A DNA stretch of 64,000 bases from Trichomonas vaginalis G3 (Eukaryota; Parabasalia; Trichomonadida; Trichomonadidae): assembly GCF_026262505.1 (NCBI RefSeq), contig NC_067206.1:28783896-28847895 (forward strand), given 5' to 3'. Each line of letters opens with the position of its first letter. The first letter of the stretch is position 1. This document shows, in pieces, positions 1-11,664 of the stretch. A model generated the notes under the pieces. That model saw only the letters and a list, made by a program, of their open reading frames with translations, made no database searches and had not been told where the DNA came from. The position numbers and the translations under genes were made by a program.

Positions 1-3000
1 AACCTCCATTGTCTGTCATTGCACCAATGAATATCATATCATTGTATGTTGATCTCAACAAGTCCATGTTGTGGATTTCTTCTTGGCATTTATCGAAATA
101 AGTCGAAGTGTTTTTCACTGTGTAATGGAAGAAACATCTTTGACATCTTTCCCTTGAAATTGTCATGTTGTCGTTTTCTATTGCCTTCCTTGCTGCTCCA
201 ACAATTCCTGCTCCTATATCAAGAACTCCTGTGAATGGTGATGCAATTGCACCAGCCAATCCTTTTCCTAAACCTTTCAATCCGCCAAGGAATCCACCTT
301 TCTTTCCTTCTTCCATTGGTTTCGTAACAATTCCTGCAAATCCCAAAGCGATTCCTTTTCCAAAACTAACAAATCCATCTCCAACTGTTTCTGCTGCATT
401 TCTGTTCAAGCCTCCACTACTTCTGTTATTATCTCCTTCAATGAATCCATGCATCAAAGAACTTGTGCCTCTTACAAATGATTCAGTTCCTGTCAAAGAA
501 CCAACTAAAACTGCTGGCTTCATGTTTTTGAAGTCTCCCGATCGAAGTTGTTTTATATCTCTTTTATAAAGGGATCCAATCTCAGAGATATTCATGAGAA
601 CATCCATGTGTCCAAGGATATTCATTATCTGTTTCATTGCGGATTTCTTGAATCCATCAAAAACAGTGAAAATCAAGAAAGATGAAGTGAAACTTGCAGA
701 ATTAAATTCAATTCCATCCAAATCTAAAGTTGCATTTGTTACATCAGGAGCCATGTAGATTCCTTTAGAGAAGAATCTGTACAAATGAACTCTGTTTGTA
801 TGTGATCTAATCGAGAAGATCAAAAGAATTGGATCGATCTTGAATTTGTCAAATGAATAAATTGTATTTGAAGAAATCATTTTATTTGTTGATTTCTTGT
901 TCAACAAATTCTCTCTCTTTGACAAATCATTGTTATATTTGTAGCTTTCTCTAACTGCTGTCGAGAAGAACATCAAGATTTCACTTAAGAATGAAGTATC
1001 CAAAAACGCAGTAATTGGATTAACTTTTAATTCGAAATTCTTGAATGCAGTTGCAAAAGCAGTATTATTGTAAAATTCACAAACAAACGACAAAAACTCT
1101 TTCTGACAAAATGAAACAACAGGAAGAGGAACATCAGCAAACATGTCATCCAATTGGAAACTGTCAATAGTAAATGTTATTGTCGAAAGATTGGAAACAC
1201 TCGAATATTCCATCGAGATTTGACGAATTGTTATCAAAGCCAATTCTCTTAAATCTTCATGAATTAAAGCAACTGAAATCTGTGGAATATTGAAGAAGAA
1301 ATGAAGATTTTCTGAAATGGGTAATGATTGTTTTTCAGAAGAAACAATAACTGTTTTACAACCTTTGTCATCTGTTCTGACTTCAGTGAAAATTTTCTGA
1401 TTTCTACACATAAATTCTTTCGAAGAATTTAGTTCGGAAATGTCAATTTTCAAGTCAGTTGAATTTACCATCAAATAAACATCTTTGTTCAGTTCTGGGT
1501 AATCGAATGCGAATGGTTTAACTTCATCTGGCATAATAACAAATGGTGTTGAATCAGGAGTCTGATAAGCACAAATTGGAATGTCTTTTAACAAGTTTTG
1601 CACTAAAATTGGTGAATTCAAACTTGCATCCGAAAAAGTGACATTCAAACCATAAGAATTTGCATTAATCAACAAACAAATGAATTTCTGTTCGAAAGCA
1701 TCATCAACTGTGATTATTCTGAATGTAGTAAAGTTGGCAGTATTTAGACATATTGGTACTTTCCTGAATTTTTCAACTTGGAAATAAAAACAAGAAGATT
1801 TTGTCACAAAATTAATTGACATTTCAGAAAGCGGTTTGACAACGATAGGATCACCTATAGGTTTTCCTTCTTCTATATTAAAGATTGGTTGAAGTTTGAA
1901 TTCATAGTTCAGTTCATTTTTCAATGTAATATGGTTTGTAATTGTCACTTTTTGTGTTCTAATTCCATTAGCATTACTTGAATCACTTTTGACACAAAAA
2001 TGGAAAGGAATATAAATGAAAGGATTCTTTCTAAGTGGACATAATACGAAATCATCAACATTAGAAAGAGAACAATCAATAGGATTAAGAGAAATATCAT
2101 AACTTATTCCAGCACTTAAATGACAAAGCATCGAAGGTTTTTCATCATCGAAATAACTTATTGGACCAAATAAAATATATTTCAAGTCATCTTTCTCTCT
2201 AAAACTAGAAGAGTTTCCATTGCTATCGCAAACATATAAATCTCTTCCTGTGTCATTATACAAAATACAAGGAATATAAAACACTAAACTCTTAACTTTG
2301 TCTTCGTCATTTTCTGTAACTAAACAAGCAATGTTCAATGTGGAATCAACTTTAATTGGGCTAACAATTCCATTCTGAAGTTTAATTGTGTTTTTATCTG
2401 ATGTTTCGATACCGTTTGACATCAAAATTTTGACATTAATTTCGTTTTTGTCAATTTTCAGATAATCAACAATTTTTTCTTGGTTTTCTTTCAACAGAAT
2501 GTTTTGATTTTCATTCAACCTGAACATCGTTTCAAATGGTAAGTTATTTACAATTTTAATTGGTGTATTAATGTAAATAACAGTCAAACCTCGTAACAAT
2601 TCAAATTTCTTTTGAATTAAAACTGACATTTCTTTATCTTCATGTTTAAATTTATAATTAATTATATTATCAAGTTTCTTGATGTCAATAGCTTTTGCTG
2701 TTTTATCTCCAATGACTAAATCATCAGTTTTAGGATTGTAATCAGGAATCTCTGTGAAAGAATTCGAATCAACAATGTATCCAATTTTGAAATTCTTATT
2801 TTGTTTCGTAAAAATAGTCAAATTCTGCGAAGTCATGTTTTGAACAACAATAGATGAAGTTATAACAATAACTGATACGTTTTCTTTCATATACTTATAA
2901 ACAACAATGTTCTTTTCAGGAATCATTGGGAAAGACAACTGTTGTGGTGTAATTGAAAAAGTGACATTATCCATTGTCACTTTTAATGATTTATTTGATT

Positions 3001-6000
3001 TCAAATCGTAAGTTGGCAAAACATCACCAGGAGCCAATGTCATAGTGACACCATTTAACAGACTGATGTCGATATTTTTAGCAGTTTTGTTGAGGATCTC
3101 GAATTCAGGGAAAACTTTGTAAATTCCTTTATTTTCTTTGATTGATTTCACGTTTTCACTGAAAATCAAAATTTTCTTTAGCATTCTATGACTTAAATTA
3201 ATGTTCAATGAATTTGCAATGTCGAAACTAAAGACGTATCCATCACTTTTAGATCCATGCAAAACAAAACTCAATGGTTCAACTAAAACATCCCAATTCG
3301 ATGTTGTTTCATTAAATAAATCAATGGAATTAAATGTGTATTCGAAAGAAAACTTTTGGTTCTTTTGCAAATTAACAGTAAAAATAGTTTTTGGTAATAT
3401 AATTCTCATGAATGGTAAAGGAGGTAAAATTGATCTGTTGTCTTCACAGAATGTCAATGTCATTGTTCCAATGTTGAATTTAATGTTGTCAACAAGGAAA
3501 CCTTGTGCAACATTCTTTGTGTCAAATTTTGGCAATTTTGACAAAACAGATTTGATAACTAAAATTAATGTTGCAATATCTGCAGCAGAAATAAATAAAT
3601 TAAAATCGGAAACTAAGAGTGATAAATTAGTCACTTCGCCTTTCTTTTCAACAATTATATCAGACAAGAAATCAGAAAGAATTGGAGGATAAAGTAAAAT
3701 TTTGTCTGAAAACTGTGAAAAAGCAATTTGAATAGAAGTTATCAAAATTCTTTGGGATTTTTCTGATATGTAAATTTGTAAATTTGAGTTGTCAAAGAAC
3801 AAACAAGGTCCATTGTTTTCAAGATCACTTGGAATACAAACTGTTATATTATTCAACAACAAATTAAAGTCCATGTTTTGATCATCTCCAAATCCATAAT
3901 CAAACGTAACAAAAGGACATTTTTGGAGCTTTTCAATTAAAGGAAAAACATCTGGAACAATTTCAATGAAACAATCATTTAATTTCAATTCAAAACGCTT
4001 TTCATTTAGTTTGATCTCCATTATTTTGCTTTGATTTTTAATGTTTTCTCTGCGTTTAAATATTGGGAATTTTGAATTGAAGTCAATTGAATCAAAACCG
4101 ATATTTTGGCACTTTTCTTGCAAACTATAAGTAATTTTGTTTGCTTTCAATTGTTGATCATATAGACATAAAGAAACATCATCCAAATCAATCTTGGCAA
4201 TGTTTTCCAAAATGAAATAATCTGGCTTTGCCAAAATGTCAAAAACGAATTTGATGGATTTCAACAAATTTTCTGTAATTTTGTCATCTGACAAATTTAA
4301 TGACAAATTTGGAATTTTGATATTAGAAGTAATAGAATGGATATAAAAGATGTCTTTTGATATCTTATATCTCTCTGTGAATTGTTCATCAACTCCTAAA
4401 TTCAATTCTGGTAATTCGTTTTTGAGAATTAAATTAAATGTTGATTCGAAATTGTTGATTTTTGCGAAATTTTCACTTTCTATTGCATCTATTTTGAGAT
4501 TTAGATTTCCAACTTCATTGGAATTGAACTTCAAATCATTCAGATTATACATAATGAAGTTTTCTGGATTTTTGTCGATCAACATTTTCAAATCAATTTT
4601 TTGTAAATTGATGTCAAAATTCAAATAAGGAAATGTTAATGGATCATCTTCGTATTTAATTGTGTCTGCATCAATAATTCTATTAAAGAAATCAACTAAA
4701 TTCATCATTGCATAAAAATCAAAACCAATTTCCGATTTTGTAGAATTTAATGTCACTTTTTTGTCAAAAATATATTCAATTTCTGTGTTATTATCTAATT
4801 TAATGAAATTAGAGTTAATTTCAGCCAAAAACACTTCAGTATCATCTAATTTGAAGTACAAAATTACATCATCATTAATTAATTTGATTTTCAATTGTAA
4901 ATTAGAGAAAATCAAATTTCCAAGTTGAGAATTGTTTCTATCTATCATTGATATATTCAATTTATCCTTGTAATCGAAGTTAATAACTAAATCATCACTT
5001 TTCTCATTTTCATCTTTCAACAAATTTGAAATCATAATTATTGATTTGATCAAAAATTGGGAACTTAATTCTTCAATAACAAAATTATTGATTTTCTCAA
5101 CTTTTATATCTCCGTTTTCTTCTATTGTTGAAAATGAAACATTTTGTAATCCAACAATTTCTTTTTCATCATTTGTCAAAGAAATATTATCAAATAAAAC
5201 TGAAATATTTTTGTCACTTTTTGCTTTGAAATTATCCAAAACAAAGACATAATTATTTTGTTCATTATCTACTTTTATGTTGCATTTCTTAAGTAGCATT
5301 TCAAAAGTTTTACTTTTCTCGGTTTTAGTTTTCTGATTTTTGTCACTTTTTTCGAAATCCAAATTTGTCAAAGGTTTGAAAATCGAAATAAAATCTAAAT
5401 AATTCTGTTTGGAAAGATTCACGGTGATTTCTGGTATTTCTGTTGATATCTTAATGGAATCCAAATCAGGTAAATCAATAATTGGCAATCCAACAACCGT
5501 TTTAACCGACAAATTTTCAGTTAAACCGTCATTTCCAATTTTTGCAGAAAAATTATTGAGAAAAACATCATAAAAATCATACAAGTCTTGAGATTTGTCT
5601 TGTTTCTTAATTTCCAAGTTTTGTAGATTCAAAACCAAATTAGATTTGGAAGGAACAACAATTTCAGGTTTTTCCAATTTCAAATTAAAATCAAAATTAA
5701 TTCTTTCTTGTAATAATTTCTTGACATCTTGTTTCGAAATTTCTTTTGAGCTTTCTAAATAATTCGTTGTCTTCGGCATCGTTTTAATAAAGAACGAAAC
5801 TAATTTCATTATTTCTTCCATGTCAGCAGTCAAATGTGGTTGATTAATAAACAATTTCAAGCTATGTTTCATATTTTCCGGCTGAAAATCATACAAAATA
5901 CGACAAGTTTGTTCTCCTTGTAATTCTTCTTGAGAAAGTAAAGCTTTTGTTTGTGAAAACACTTCAATGTTTGAAAAAGACAAAGAAGAATTCGATCCTT

Positions 6001-7351
6001 CAGATTTTTTAAGGAAGAATCCATTAATTTTGTTGAAAATGATACTTCCAATATCTTTTTTATCAAGAGTTTGAAAATTAATGATTAAATTTTGTATATC
6101 CAAGTTAATATTCATATTATTATTGGAAGAAATTTTGTTTTTAAGTATAGAAAGTTGTTCGAGTTCTTCTTTAGTGAATTCCATTGTTTTTGATTGTTCT
6201 TTCCTTATTTTCGTCTCAGAATAAGATCTCAAAAACAAAATTGTGTTTAATTCTAATTTGTCTTCGAGTTTTTTCAAAATCAAATCATTTTTTGATCCAG
6301 AAAATTTATTTCCAATTGTTGTTTTCTCTTTCCACAAACTGTAATAAGTCTTTCTATTTTTCAACATGGCAAGAATATTTCCAACATGTAGTTTGTTTGG
6401 ATTCTTCTGTTCTTGGATACAATGATATCCGTATTCAAACCATTTTTGTGCTGCAATTTCATTTACAGGAGAAATTGTTGGTCTTCCACATGTTCCGAAT
6501 CTGATTTTCTGTCTCACTTTTTGCATTTGAGCGAACATTTCTGCGGCATTGATGTATTGTTGTTCATCTATTTGTAATTTGATGTGTTCTGTAACGAGTT
6601 TGAAAGAATATCGAAAATCGGCATCGAGTTTATCATTTGTTTCGAAGATATTCGAGAAATACATGTTGGCCAAGATCTTTTGGTGTGGTTTTAATATCGA
6701 ATCATGCATTTGTTGATTGAAATTTTCAAAATTTATTAGTTCGGGGTTGGTATCTAAGTAAAGTGATAACGAATCAATGGTTAACTTTCTGTACTGATGT
6801 TCGTTTTCGGACTTAAAGAATCTGTTTTGTCCGTTTTCGTCGCATGTGAATAATAAAAGTTCTTTTAACGTGAGACCAGCATAGCTGATGCCTGATTTGG
6901 TCTTTATCTCGAGGCATATGTGTATATCTTTGATGCTTACTTGGATATTGTTTAAAATTATCGAAATTGAAGATGTCGATTTTTTGGATGAAGAAGAATC
7001 AGCTGATCCCGCTTGAGATTCTATTGCTTGAAGTAATGATCGTTTGAGTTGTAATTGTGATGTAACAAAAACTTCTTCTTGGATAGTTCCAAAAATGTAA
7101 ACTCCTCGTAATTCTAAGATACATGGTTCAGATTGGAGTGAGCTCCATGGAATAGTCATATTTGTTTCTTCTATGATACCTTTAGTCACTGAAAAAGGTA
7201 AATCGTGGTAAGCAAGTGCAGATTCTTTGATTAAAAGATTCTCAATCTTTGCTTTACCTTGGAAAATCTGTAGTTGAAGCTGATTTGCTTGAAGAGGGTC
7301 TATATAATTATAGAGAGCCTCTGAAACTACCTTAGAAATCACATTTTTCAT
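1..7351 (-). CDS. VPS13-like bridge-type lipid transfer protein (3' end outside window)
   Basis: One reading frame runs on the minus strand from ATG at 7351 past the left edge (2,450 codons and still open). The N-terminus (about residues 1-110) matches the chorein/VPS13 N domain: MKNVISKVVSEALYNYIDPL, then an IFQGKAKIENLLI segment and a PWSSLQSEPCILELRGVYI segment. A long beta-rich, low-complexity middle follows. A region around 1,990-1,790 resembles the VPS13 adaptor-binding repeats. The C-terminal Gly-rich stretch (about 330-220), with VTKPMEEGKKGG and GLGKGLAGAIASPFTG, is typical of VPS13/ATG2 C-termini. Family knowledge: VPS13 proteins form a hydrophobic groove that moves lipids between membranes at contact sites. 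The frame at position 1 agrees with the frame of the start, which supports one unbroken gene. The final PH-like part lies beyond the window. Paralogue assignment is not possible here. Confidence 0.9.
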   Translation of the reverse strand, partial: MKNVISKVVSEALYNYIDPLQANQLQLQIFQGKAKIENLLIKESALAYHDLPFSVTKGIIEETNMTIPWSSLQSEPCILELRGVYIFGTIQEEVFVTSQLQLKRSLLQAIESQAGSADSSSSKKSTSSISIILNNIQVSIKDIHICLEIKTKSGISYAGLTLKELLLFTCDENGQNRFFKSENEHQYRKLTIDSLSLYLDTNPELINFENFNQQMHDSILKPHQKILANMYFSNIFETNDKLDADFRYSFKLVTEHIKLQIDEQQYINAAEMFAQMQKVRQKIRFGTCGRPTISPVNEIAAQKWFEYGYHCIQEQKNPNKLHVGNILAMLKNRKTYYSLWKEKTTIGNKFSGSKNDLILKKLEDKLELNTILFLRSYSETKIRKEQSKTMEFTKEELEQLSILKNKISSNNNMNINLDIQNLIINFQTLDKKDIGSIIFNKINGFFLKKSEGSNSSLSFSNIEVFSQTKALLSQEELQGEQTCRILYDFQPENMKHSLKLFINQPHLTADMEEIMKLVSFFIKTMPKTTNYLESSKEISKQDVKKLLQERINFDFNLKLEKPEIVVPSKSNLVLNLQNLEIKKQDKSQDLYDFYDVFLNNFSAKIGNDGLTENLSVKTVVGLPIIDLPDLDSIKISTEIPEITVNLSKQNYLDFISIFKPLTNLDFEKSDKNQKTKTEKSKTFEMLLKKCNIKVDNEQNNYVFVLDNFKAKSDKNISVLFDNISLTNDEKEIVGLQNVSFSTIEENGDIKVEKINNFVIEELSSQFLIKSIIMISNLLKDENEKSDDLVINFDYKDKLNISMIDRNNSQLGNLIFSNLQLKIKLINDDVILYFKLDDTEVFLAEINSNFIKLDNNTEIEYIFDKKVTLNSTKSEIGFDFYAMMNLVDFFNRIIDADTIKYEDDPLTFPYLNFDINLQKIDLKMLIDKNPENFIMYNLNDLKFNSNEVGNLNLKIDAIESENFAKINNFESTFNLILKNELPELNLGVDEQFTERYKISKDIFYIHSITSNIKIPNLSLNLSDDKITENLLKSIKFVFDILAKPDYFILENIAKIDLDDVSLCLYDQQLKANKITYSLQEKCQNIGFDSIDFNSKFPIFKRRENIKNQSKIMEIKLNEKRFELKLNDCFIEIVPDVFPLIEKLQKCPFVTFDYGFGDDQNMDFNLLLNNITVCIPSDLENNGPCLFFDNSNLQIYISEKSQRILITSIQIAFSQFSDKILLYPPILSDFLSDIIVEKKGEVTNLSLLVSDFNLFISAADIATLILVIKSVLSKLPKFDTKNVAQGFLVDNIKFNIGTMTLTFCEDNRSILPPLPFMRIILPKTIFTVNLQKNQKFSFEYTFNSIDLFNETTSNWDVLVEPLSFVLHGSKSDGYVFSFDIANSLNINLSHRMLKKILIFSENVKSIKENKGIYKVFPEFEILNKTAKNIDISLLNGVTMTLAPGDVLPTYDLKSNKSLKVTMDNVTFSITPQQLSFPMIPEKNIVVYKYMKENVSVIVITSSIVVQNMTSQNLTIFTKQNKNFKIGYIVDSNSFTEIPDYNPKTDDLVIGDKTAKAIDIKKLDNIINYKFKHEDKEMSVLIQKKFELLRGLTVIYINTPIKIVNNLPFETMFRLNENQNILLKENQEKIVDYLKIDKNEINVKILMSNGIETSDKNTIKLQNGIVSPIKVDSTLNIACLVTENDEDKVKSLVFYIPCILYNDTGRDLYVCDSNGNSSSFREKDDLKYILFGPISYFDDEKPSMLCHLSAGISYDISLNPIDCSLSNVDDFVLCPLRKNPFIYIPFHFCVKSDSSNANGIRTQKVTITNHITLKNELNYEFKLQPIFNIEEGKPIGDPIVVKPLSEMSINFVTKSSCFYFQVEKFRKVPICLNTANFTTFRIITVDDAFEQKFICLLINANSYGLNVTFSDASLNSPILVQNLLKDIPICAYQTPDSTPFVIMPDEVKPFAFDYPELNKDVYLMVNSTDLKIDISELNSSKEFMCRNQKIFTEVRTDDKGCKTVIVSSEKQSLPISENLHFFFNIPQISVALIHEDLRELALITIRQISMEYSSVSNLSTITFTIDSFQLDDMFADVPLPVVSFCQKEFLSFVCEFYNNTAFATAFKNFELKVNPITAFLDTSFLSEILMFFSTAVRESYKYNNDLSKRENLLNKKSTNKMISSNTIYSFDKFKIDPILLIFSIRSHTNRVHLYRFFSKGIYMAPDVTNATLDLDGIEFNSASFTSSFLIFTVFDGFKKSAMKQIMNILGHMDVLMNISEIGSLYKRDIKQLRSGDFKNMKPAVLVGSLTGTESFVRGTSSLMHGFIEGDNNRSSGGLNRNAAETVGDGFVSFGKGIALGFAGIVTKPMEEGKKGGFLGGLKGLGKGLAGAIASPFTGVLDIGAGIVGAARKAIENDNMTISRERCQRCFFHYTVKNTSTYFDKCQEEIHNMDLLRSTYNDMIFIGAMTDNGG

Positions 7352-7692
7352 TTTTTAGATCGTCAAAAAAAATTTTTTTTTATCACCGCGGAACTCAAAA
7401 TATAAATGAATAGTCATATATGTTATATTTCTAATTTTTTAATTTTCAATGAACAAATTGACTTTAAATTCAATAAAAGTCAGATTATTTGTAAAAAATT
7501 AATATAATCGTATTATTTATGACTTTTTTTGTAAATTATTCAAAAATTCAAATCTAATTTTATTTGTTAATTAACCAATAATCCATTATATTTTTAACAA
7601 AATTTTCGAATCAGATTTTTCAAGGGATAAAAAATAATCCTTGAATGCCTTTTTCCTCCTTTCTTTCATTAAACTGGCTTGGGAGGCATTGA
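7352..7692. other. intergenic region between divergent genes
   Basis: A+T-rich spacer between the VPS13-like start (7351, minus) and the subtilase-like frame (plus). A TCATT Inr-like match on the minus strand (7409-7405) is 56 bases before the VPS13 ATG, rather far for a Trichomonas initiator. An ATG at 7645 is in frame with the downstream subtilase-like frame but meets TGA at 7690. No other feature is seen. Confidence 0.4.
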
Positions 7693-10557
7693 AGGGAGGT
7701 TTCAGAAGAACCAGGTCGTTCAGGATGGTTCTATATCCAGCCAAATTTTCCTATAAAATCTTCAAAATTTCAACAATATAAAGAAACTTATCCTGACATA
7801 TTTAAACACGAACACTTGCAAACATTCACCTCGTACTTGTCATTTATGAAACCCGAAGAATATCAGTTTTTTGCAGAAAGCGAAGATTTTTTAATACAAG
7901 ATTATTTCAGAGGAGGCTATTACTCAACGCATGATTCCAATATTGATTACTATAGAGTACGTGCTGTTGATAGTTGGCAACCAAATTTACCTTGTCATCG
8001 TCTTCGTTTTGAAAATTTTTTGTGTTATTTAGACAACACTACAAATTTTTCTGAATTTTGGGGTGACTCTGAAATGCTTGACTTCGAAGGTGTTCCCATG
8101 TTTTATACTCCTTACAGATACAACTATTCTTGGAATTCTGACCATATTAATGCGGAAAATAACAATTACAGACTAAATTCATTTAGTTTACTTGATCATG
8201 GTATAACAGGTAGTAACCAAATTGTAACATTTCAAACAATTGGCTCAGTAGATTTAAATCATTCATTTTTTACCAATGGAACTTCACTTTCTGACGATGA
8301 ATTCGGTGTACCATTCAATGAAACAATTGATAATCATAGAAAAATTAAAAGATACGACTTTTTAGGCGAAGAAATTGATTATTCAATTTCATCTACATTT
8401 GCTGCAGGTTTAATTGCAGGAAAGCCATATAACTATGCAGATTCTGATGACAAAAATTACTCAGGAGTTGCGTTAGACTCAAAACTTCATGTTATTGAAA
8501 TGAATCAGACAATTTTTTACGAATCTAGCGTTCTTGACTTAGGCACAACTCTAGACATGATGAAAAAAGTTGGTTCATATATTTGTGCAAACAATTTTGT
8601 ATTTAATAACAAATTTTGGTCATATTCTGAAGATATCAATTATTATGCATGGAAAAACAAAGACATTTTATACATTTATCCATCAGGAGACACGGGTGAT
8701 GTCATTCTCAGTCCTGGAGATGCATTAAATGCTTTAACAGTCGGATCTTGTCAAAATATAACTGGAAATCCATCAGAAACATCTTCAAAAGGTCCTACTT
8801 TATCTGCATCAAAGAAACCTGATGTTGTAGCACCAGGAGAAGGCATTCTTTCCAGTTTAAGTCGAATTCCATTTTCAAATTCGACAATTGATTCATTAGT
8901 TACATTAAATGGGTCAATAGCAAGTACAGCGCAGATCGCAGGTATCGCTGCATTGGTCAGGCAGTACTTTGTCGATGGATTTTATCCAACATTATCTGCT
9001 AAAGCGGAAAACTCGATGATTCCATCGTCAGCGCTAATAAAATCGGTGATTATTAACTCTGCGCGGAATACTTCTGCTTCTCCTTTGTACGATCCAAAAA
9101 ATGGATTTGGAATTCCTTTTATTTCTGATGCTTGAGGGTTTGGCGACTTCGGAGTGAGATTTATAGACCGACAAACAATCAATCCTCATGATCACGCTGT
9201 TTATAAGATCAAAACTGAAAAAAAATCTGATTTCTCGATCACAATGAACTATATTGACGTTCCATTCCCTATGGAAGATCTTAATGTATTATTTGCCGAT
9301 CTAAATCTTGTTGTAGAAGCCAATAACAAGACTTATTTAGGAAATTTACTTCCAAGATCAACTCACGAAGAATTTACAAACGTTGAAAGGGTTCTTATCA
9401 AAGACCTTGACCCACAAGATATCATTATCCATGTCTATTCCAACGATTTCTACCTGGAAAATGATAATTTGGAGTTTTCTCTGTCCATTTACGGCGGTTT
9501 TGACACATCAAACGAAAACTGTATTCCTTTTCAGATCCAACGGGAAGACGACAATAAGATATGTCCAGGGAACTGTTCCGGGTACGACTGTGACAATGGT
9601 TGGTGCAAATGTAACGAAATTTACAGAGGATTAGTTTGCCAACACAAAATGAGGTTGTTAGAAGATATCCAGCAATCCAATAGATTGTTTACATCAATGG
9701 ATACCGATGTAAACTATTTGTATTTCAATCTTCCAATTTATAATAAATTCAGATTAAGAGTTGGAACTGATTGGCACACGGATTGGGTAAATCATGTTGC
9801 TGTTGTAGTCACTGATGATATTTATGGCATCAGTGGCCACTCAAACAAATACATTTTCCCAACAAATCCACAACACTACGGCACGTACTTTTTAACTGAT
9901 TGGATATCGTTGCCTTACAACAAGACGTATTATGTCGGTATTTACAACTTCAGAAAAGGAGAATCCCATGGAAGATTAAGAATGTATTTGCAATATAACC
10001 CAACTCCTCATCCGACACCAGAATTGACGCCGACACCATTACCTACTCCAACACCACATCCAACACAGACCCCTTTCGTAACGCCAATCCAAACTTTCCG
10101 AGAAACTCCATTTTATACCGAAAAAATGACTCCTTTTGAAACAGCTTTTGAAACAGTTTTCCAGACGCCTTACTTAACTCCTTTAAGTACTACAAGTATC
10201 ATAACTCCTTTGCCAACACAGACTCTTGCAAGAACAGTTTTCATTGAAAAACCTGACAATGAAAAAAATTCTAAAAATTCCAAAGTCAAAAACAAAGAAA
10301 TCATTGGAATTGTTGTAGGAATAATAGCCGTTGTTGGTTTAATTGTTGTTGCTTGTCTATTGCTGCTGAGAAAGAAGAAGAAAGGAGATGAAGATGATGA
10401 TGTTCAAACTCCTGTTGAAGAAGAAACAAAAATTCAAAATGATTCTTACTTAACTACAACAATTTCTGAAAACTTCCCTCAGGCTTTCCTGTTTAATACT
10501 GACTCTGAAGAGGATGACGATGATAATATTACTGAGCGTGCTTACGCTTGGTTCTAA
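7693..10557 (+). pseudogene. surface subtilase-like (S8 family) pseudoenzyme gene with EGF module and membrane anchor, broken
   Basis: One frame stays coding-like from 7693 to the TAA at 10557, but TGA codons lie in frame at 7690-7692 and 9133-9135. The first ATG after the earlier TGA is 7846, inside conserved-looking sequence, so the N-terminus and any signal peptide are lost or unclear. The S8 fold is visible: LLDHGITG at the Asp site, SSTFAAGLIAG at the His site and NGSIASTAQIAGIAALV at the Ser site. The Asp remains, but His and Ser are replaced, and SGDTG sits where the oxyanion Asn is expected, so the family member itself was probably non-catalytic. Next come a P-domain-like beta region, an EGF-like Cys cluster (about 9,570-9,640), a Pro/Thr stalk (10,000-10,230), a membrane helix (10,290-10,365) followed by a Lys-rich stop, and an acidic tail. 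This matches the large Trichomonas surface S8 family. A sequencing error at either TGA cannot be excluded. Confidence 0.75.
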
Positions 10558-11445
10558 TATATATATAATTTTGTTTGTTTGTTAAAAAAATGATTTTTTC
10601 ATGAATTTATTTGCTTTTTGAGAATAAACCCAAGATAAACTCTTTTTTGATGTTAAAAGTCGTCATGAAATTTATTCCTCAGAAATTTGAGAGATTAGAA
10701 AATCGACTTTAAAGTCACATTTTCCTAGAATGCTGACTTCATTCAAATGTCTCACTTTATCGTGAAATCGCAAAAATTTGCACTTTTCCGACTTTTTATC
10801 AGGGGCGCGAAGTGACCCAAAAATGTCGGAAAAGTGTAATTCTATTTGAGCCAAAAATAATCGTTTGCAATAGAATTGATATTTAGTCCAAGATTGTGAA
10901 AATGTGTTTAATAAATTTTGGATTTTCAGATGGTTTTGCTTGTAGATTTGGTTTATTAAGGCTTCACTAACATGACAAAAAATATTCAAAAATTTTAAAA
11001 AGATGAAAAATATGCTCTACGATATATATTAATCCTAGTCTATCGTTTTCATAAAAAGCAAGTTATAACTCATGTTAGTGGAAGAAGGCTTTTTTTGGGT
11101 GGGTCAATAAAAATTAAAAATAATGATAAATATAGCATTGACACACATCATAGAATATATATCTCAGGGGACTTTAATTTTTGTCATGTTTGTGAAGCGA
11201 TTGCTTTAAATCATCTAAAAAATCACAATTTAACATAAATTTGTCTTTTGAAATATGTTGAATTAATACATGGAGTTGCATTTCATGAAGATTTAATTAA
11301 TTTAACTAAATAATTGACTTCAATTTAATACGAAAAAATATCAAAATTGACGATAATCATTTGAAAAGAAATAAGAATTTGCATTAGTAATGTTGAACAC
11401 TTTGTAACACTCACATTCTTTCATAAATTTTAGAGAACTTGATCA
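10558..11445. other. host noncoding stretch with one inverted repeat
   Basis: No convincing gene. A minus-strand open stretch (10,989-10,672) has no recognisable domain. CACTTTTCCGAC at 10781-10792 and its reverse complement at 10825-10836 could form a 12-bp stem around a 32-base loop. A poly-purine/pyrimidine background makes other hairpins here uninformative. Confidence 0.4.
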
Positions 11446-11650
11446 TTAAGGGTGGCTTCCGACCAAATTGTGAGTAGGTGACAAAAGTGCATACTCTTAA
11501 ATTAACCTTAAATGTTGATTTTTCGATATTTTCAGTATTAACCTTATTGTAAATTTTTCCGGTGATAAATTTATCACACTGAGGTAGGGCTGTACAAGAT
11601 TTAAAAAAACATTGCCGGGTTACCGTAGAGGCCTAAAAAAATCGCGCCTC

Positions 11651-11664
11651 GGCGGCAAGCCGCC
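11651..11664. repeat. G+C-rich hairpin in host-side DNA
   Basis: GGCGGC-AA-GCCGCC within a G+C-rich island (about 11,610-11,680) in otherwise A+T-rich DNA. It resembles one half of the double hairpins scattered in the two Polintons, but has no second stem of the GACGAAGTC type beside it. Confidence 0.5.

Noticed and set aside
165-569. 134-residue plus-strand open stretch rich in Pro/Phe
   Set aside because: It is the antisense of the Gly/Lys-rich C-terminal part of the VPS13-like gene, whose frame is continuous to position 1.
3201-3692. 163-residue plus-strand open stretch
   Set aside because: Antisense shadow of the VPS13-like gene; low-complexity Ser/Lys/Asn content and no domain.
10672-10989. 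105-residue minus-strand open stretch
   Set aside because: No domain, no initiator, and it spans an inverted repeat; treated as noncoding.
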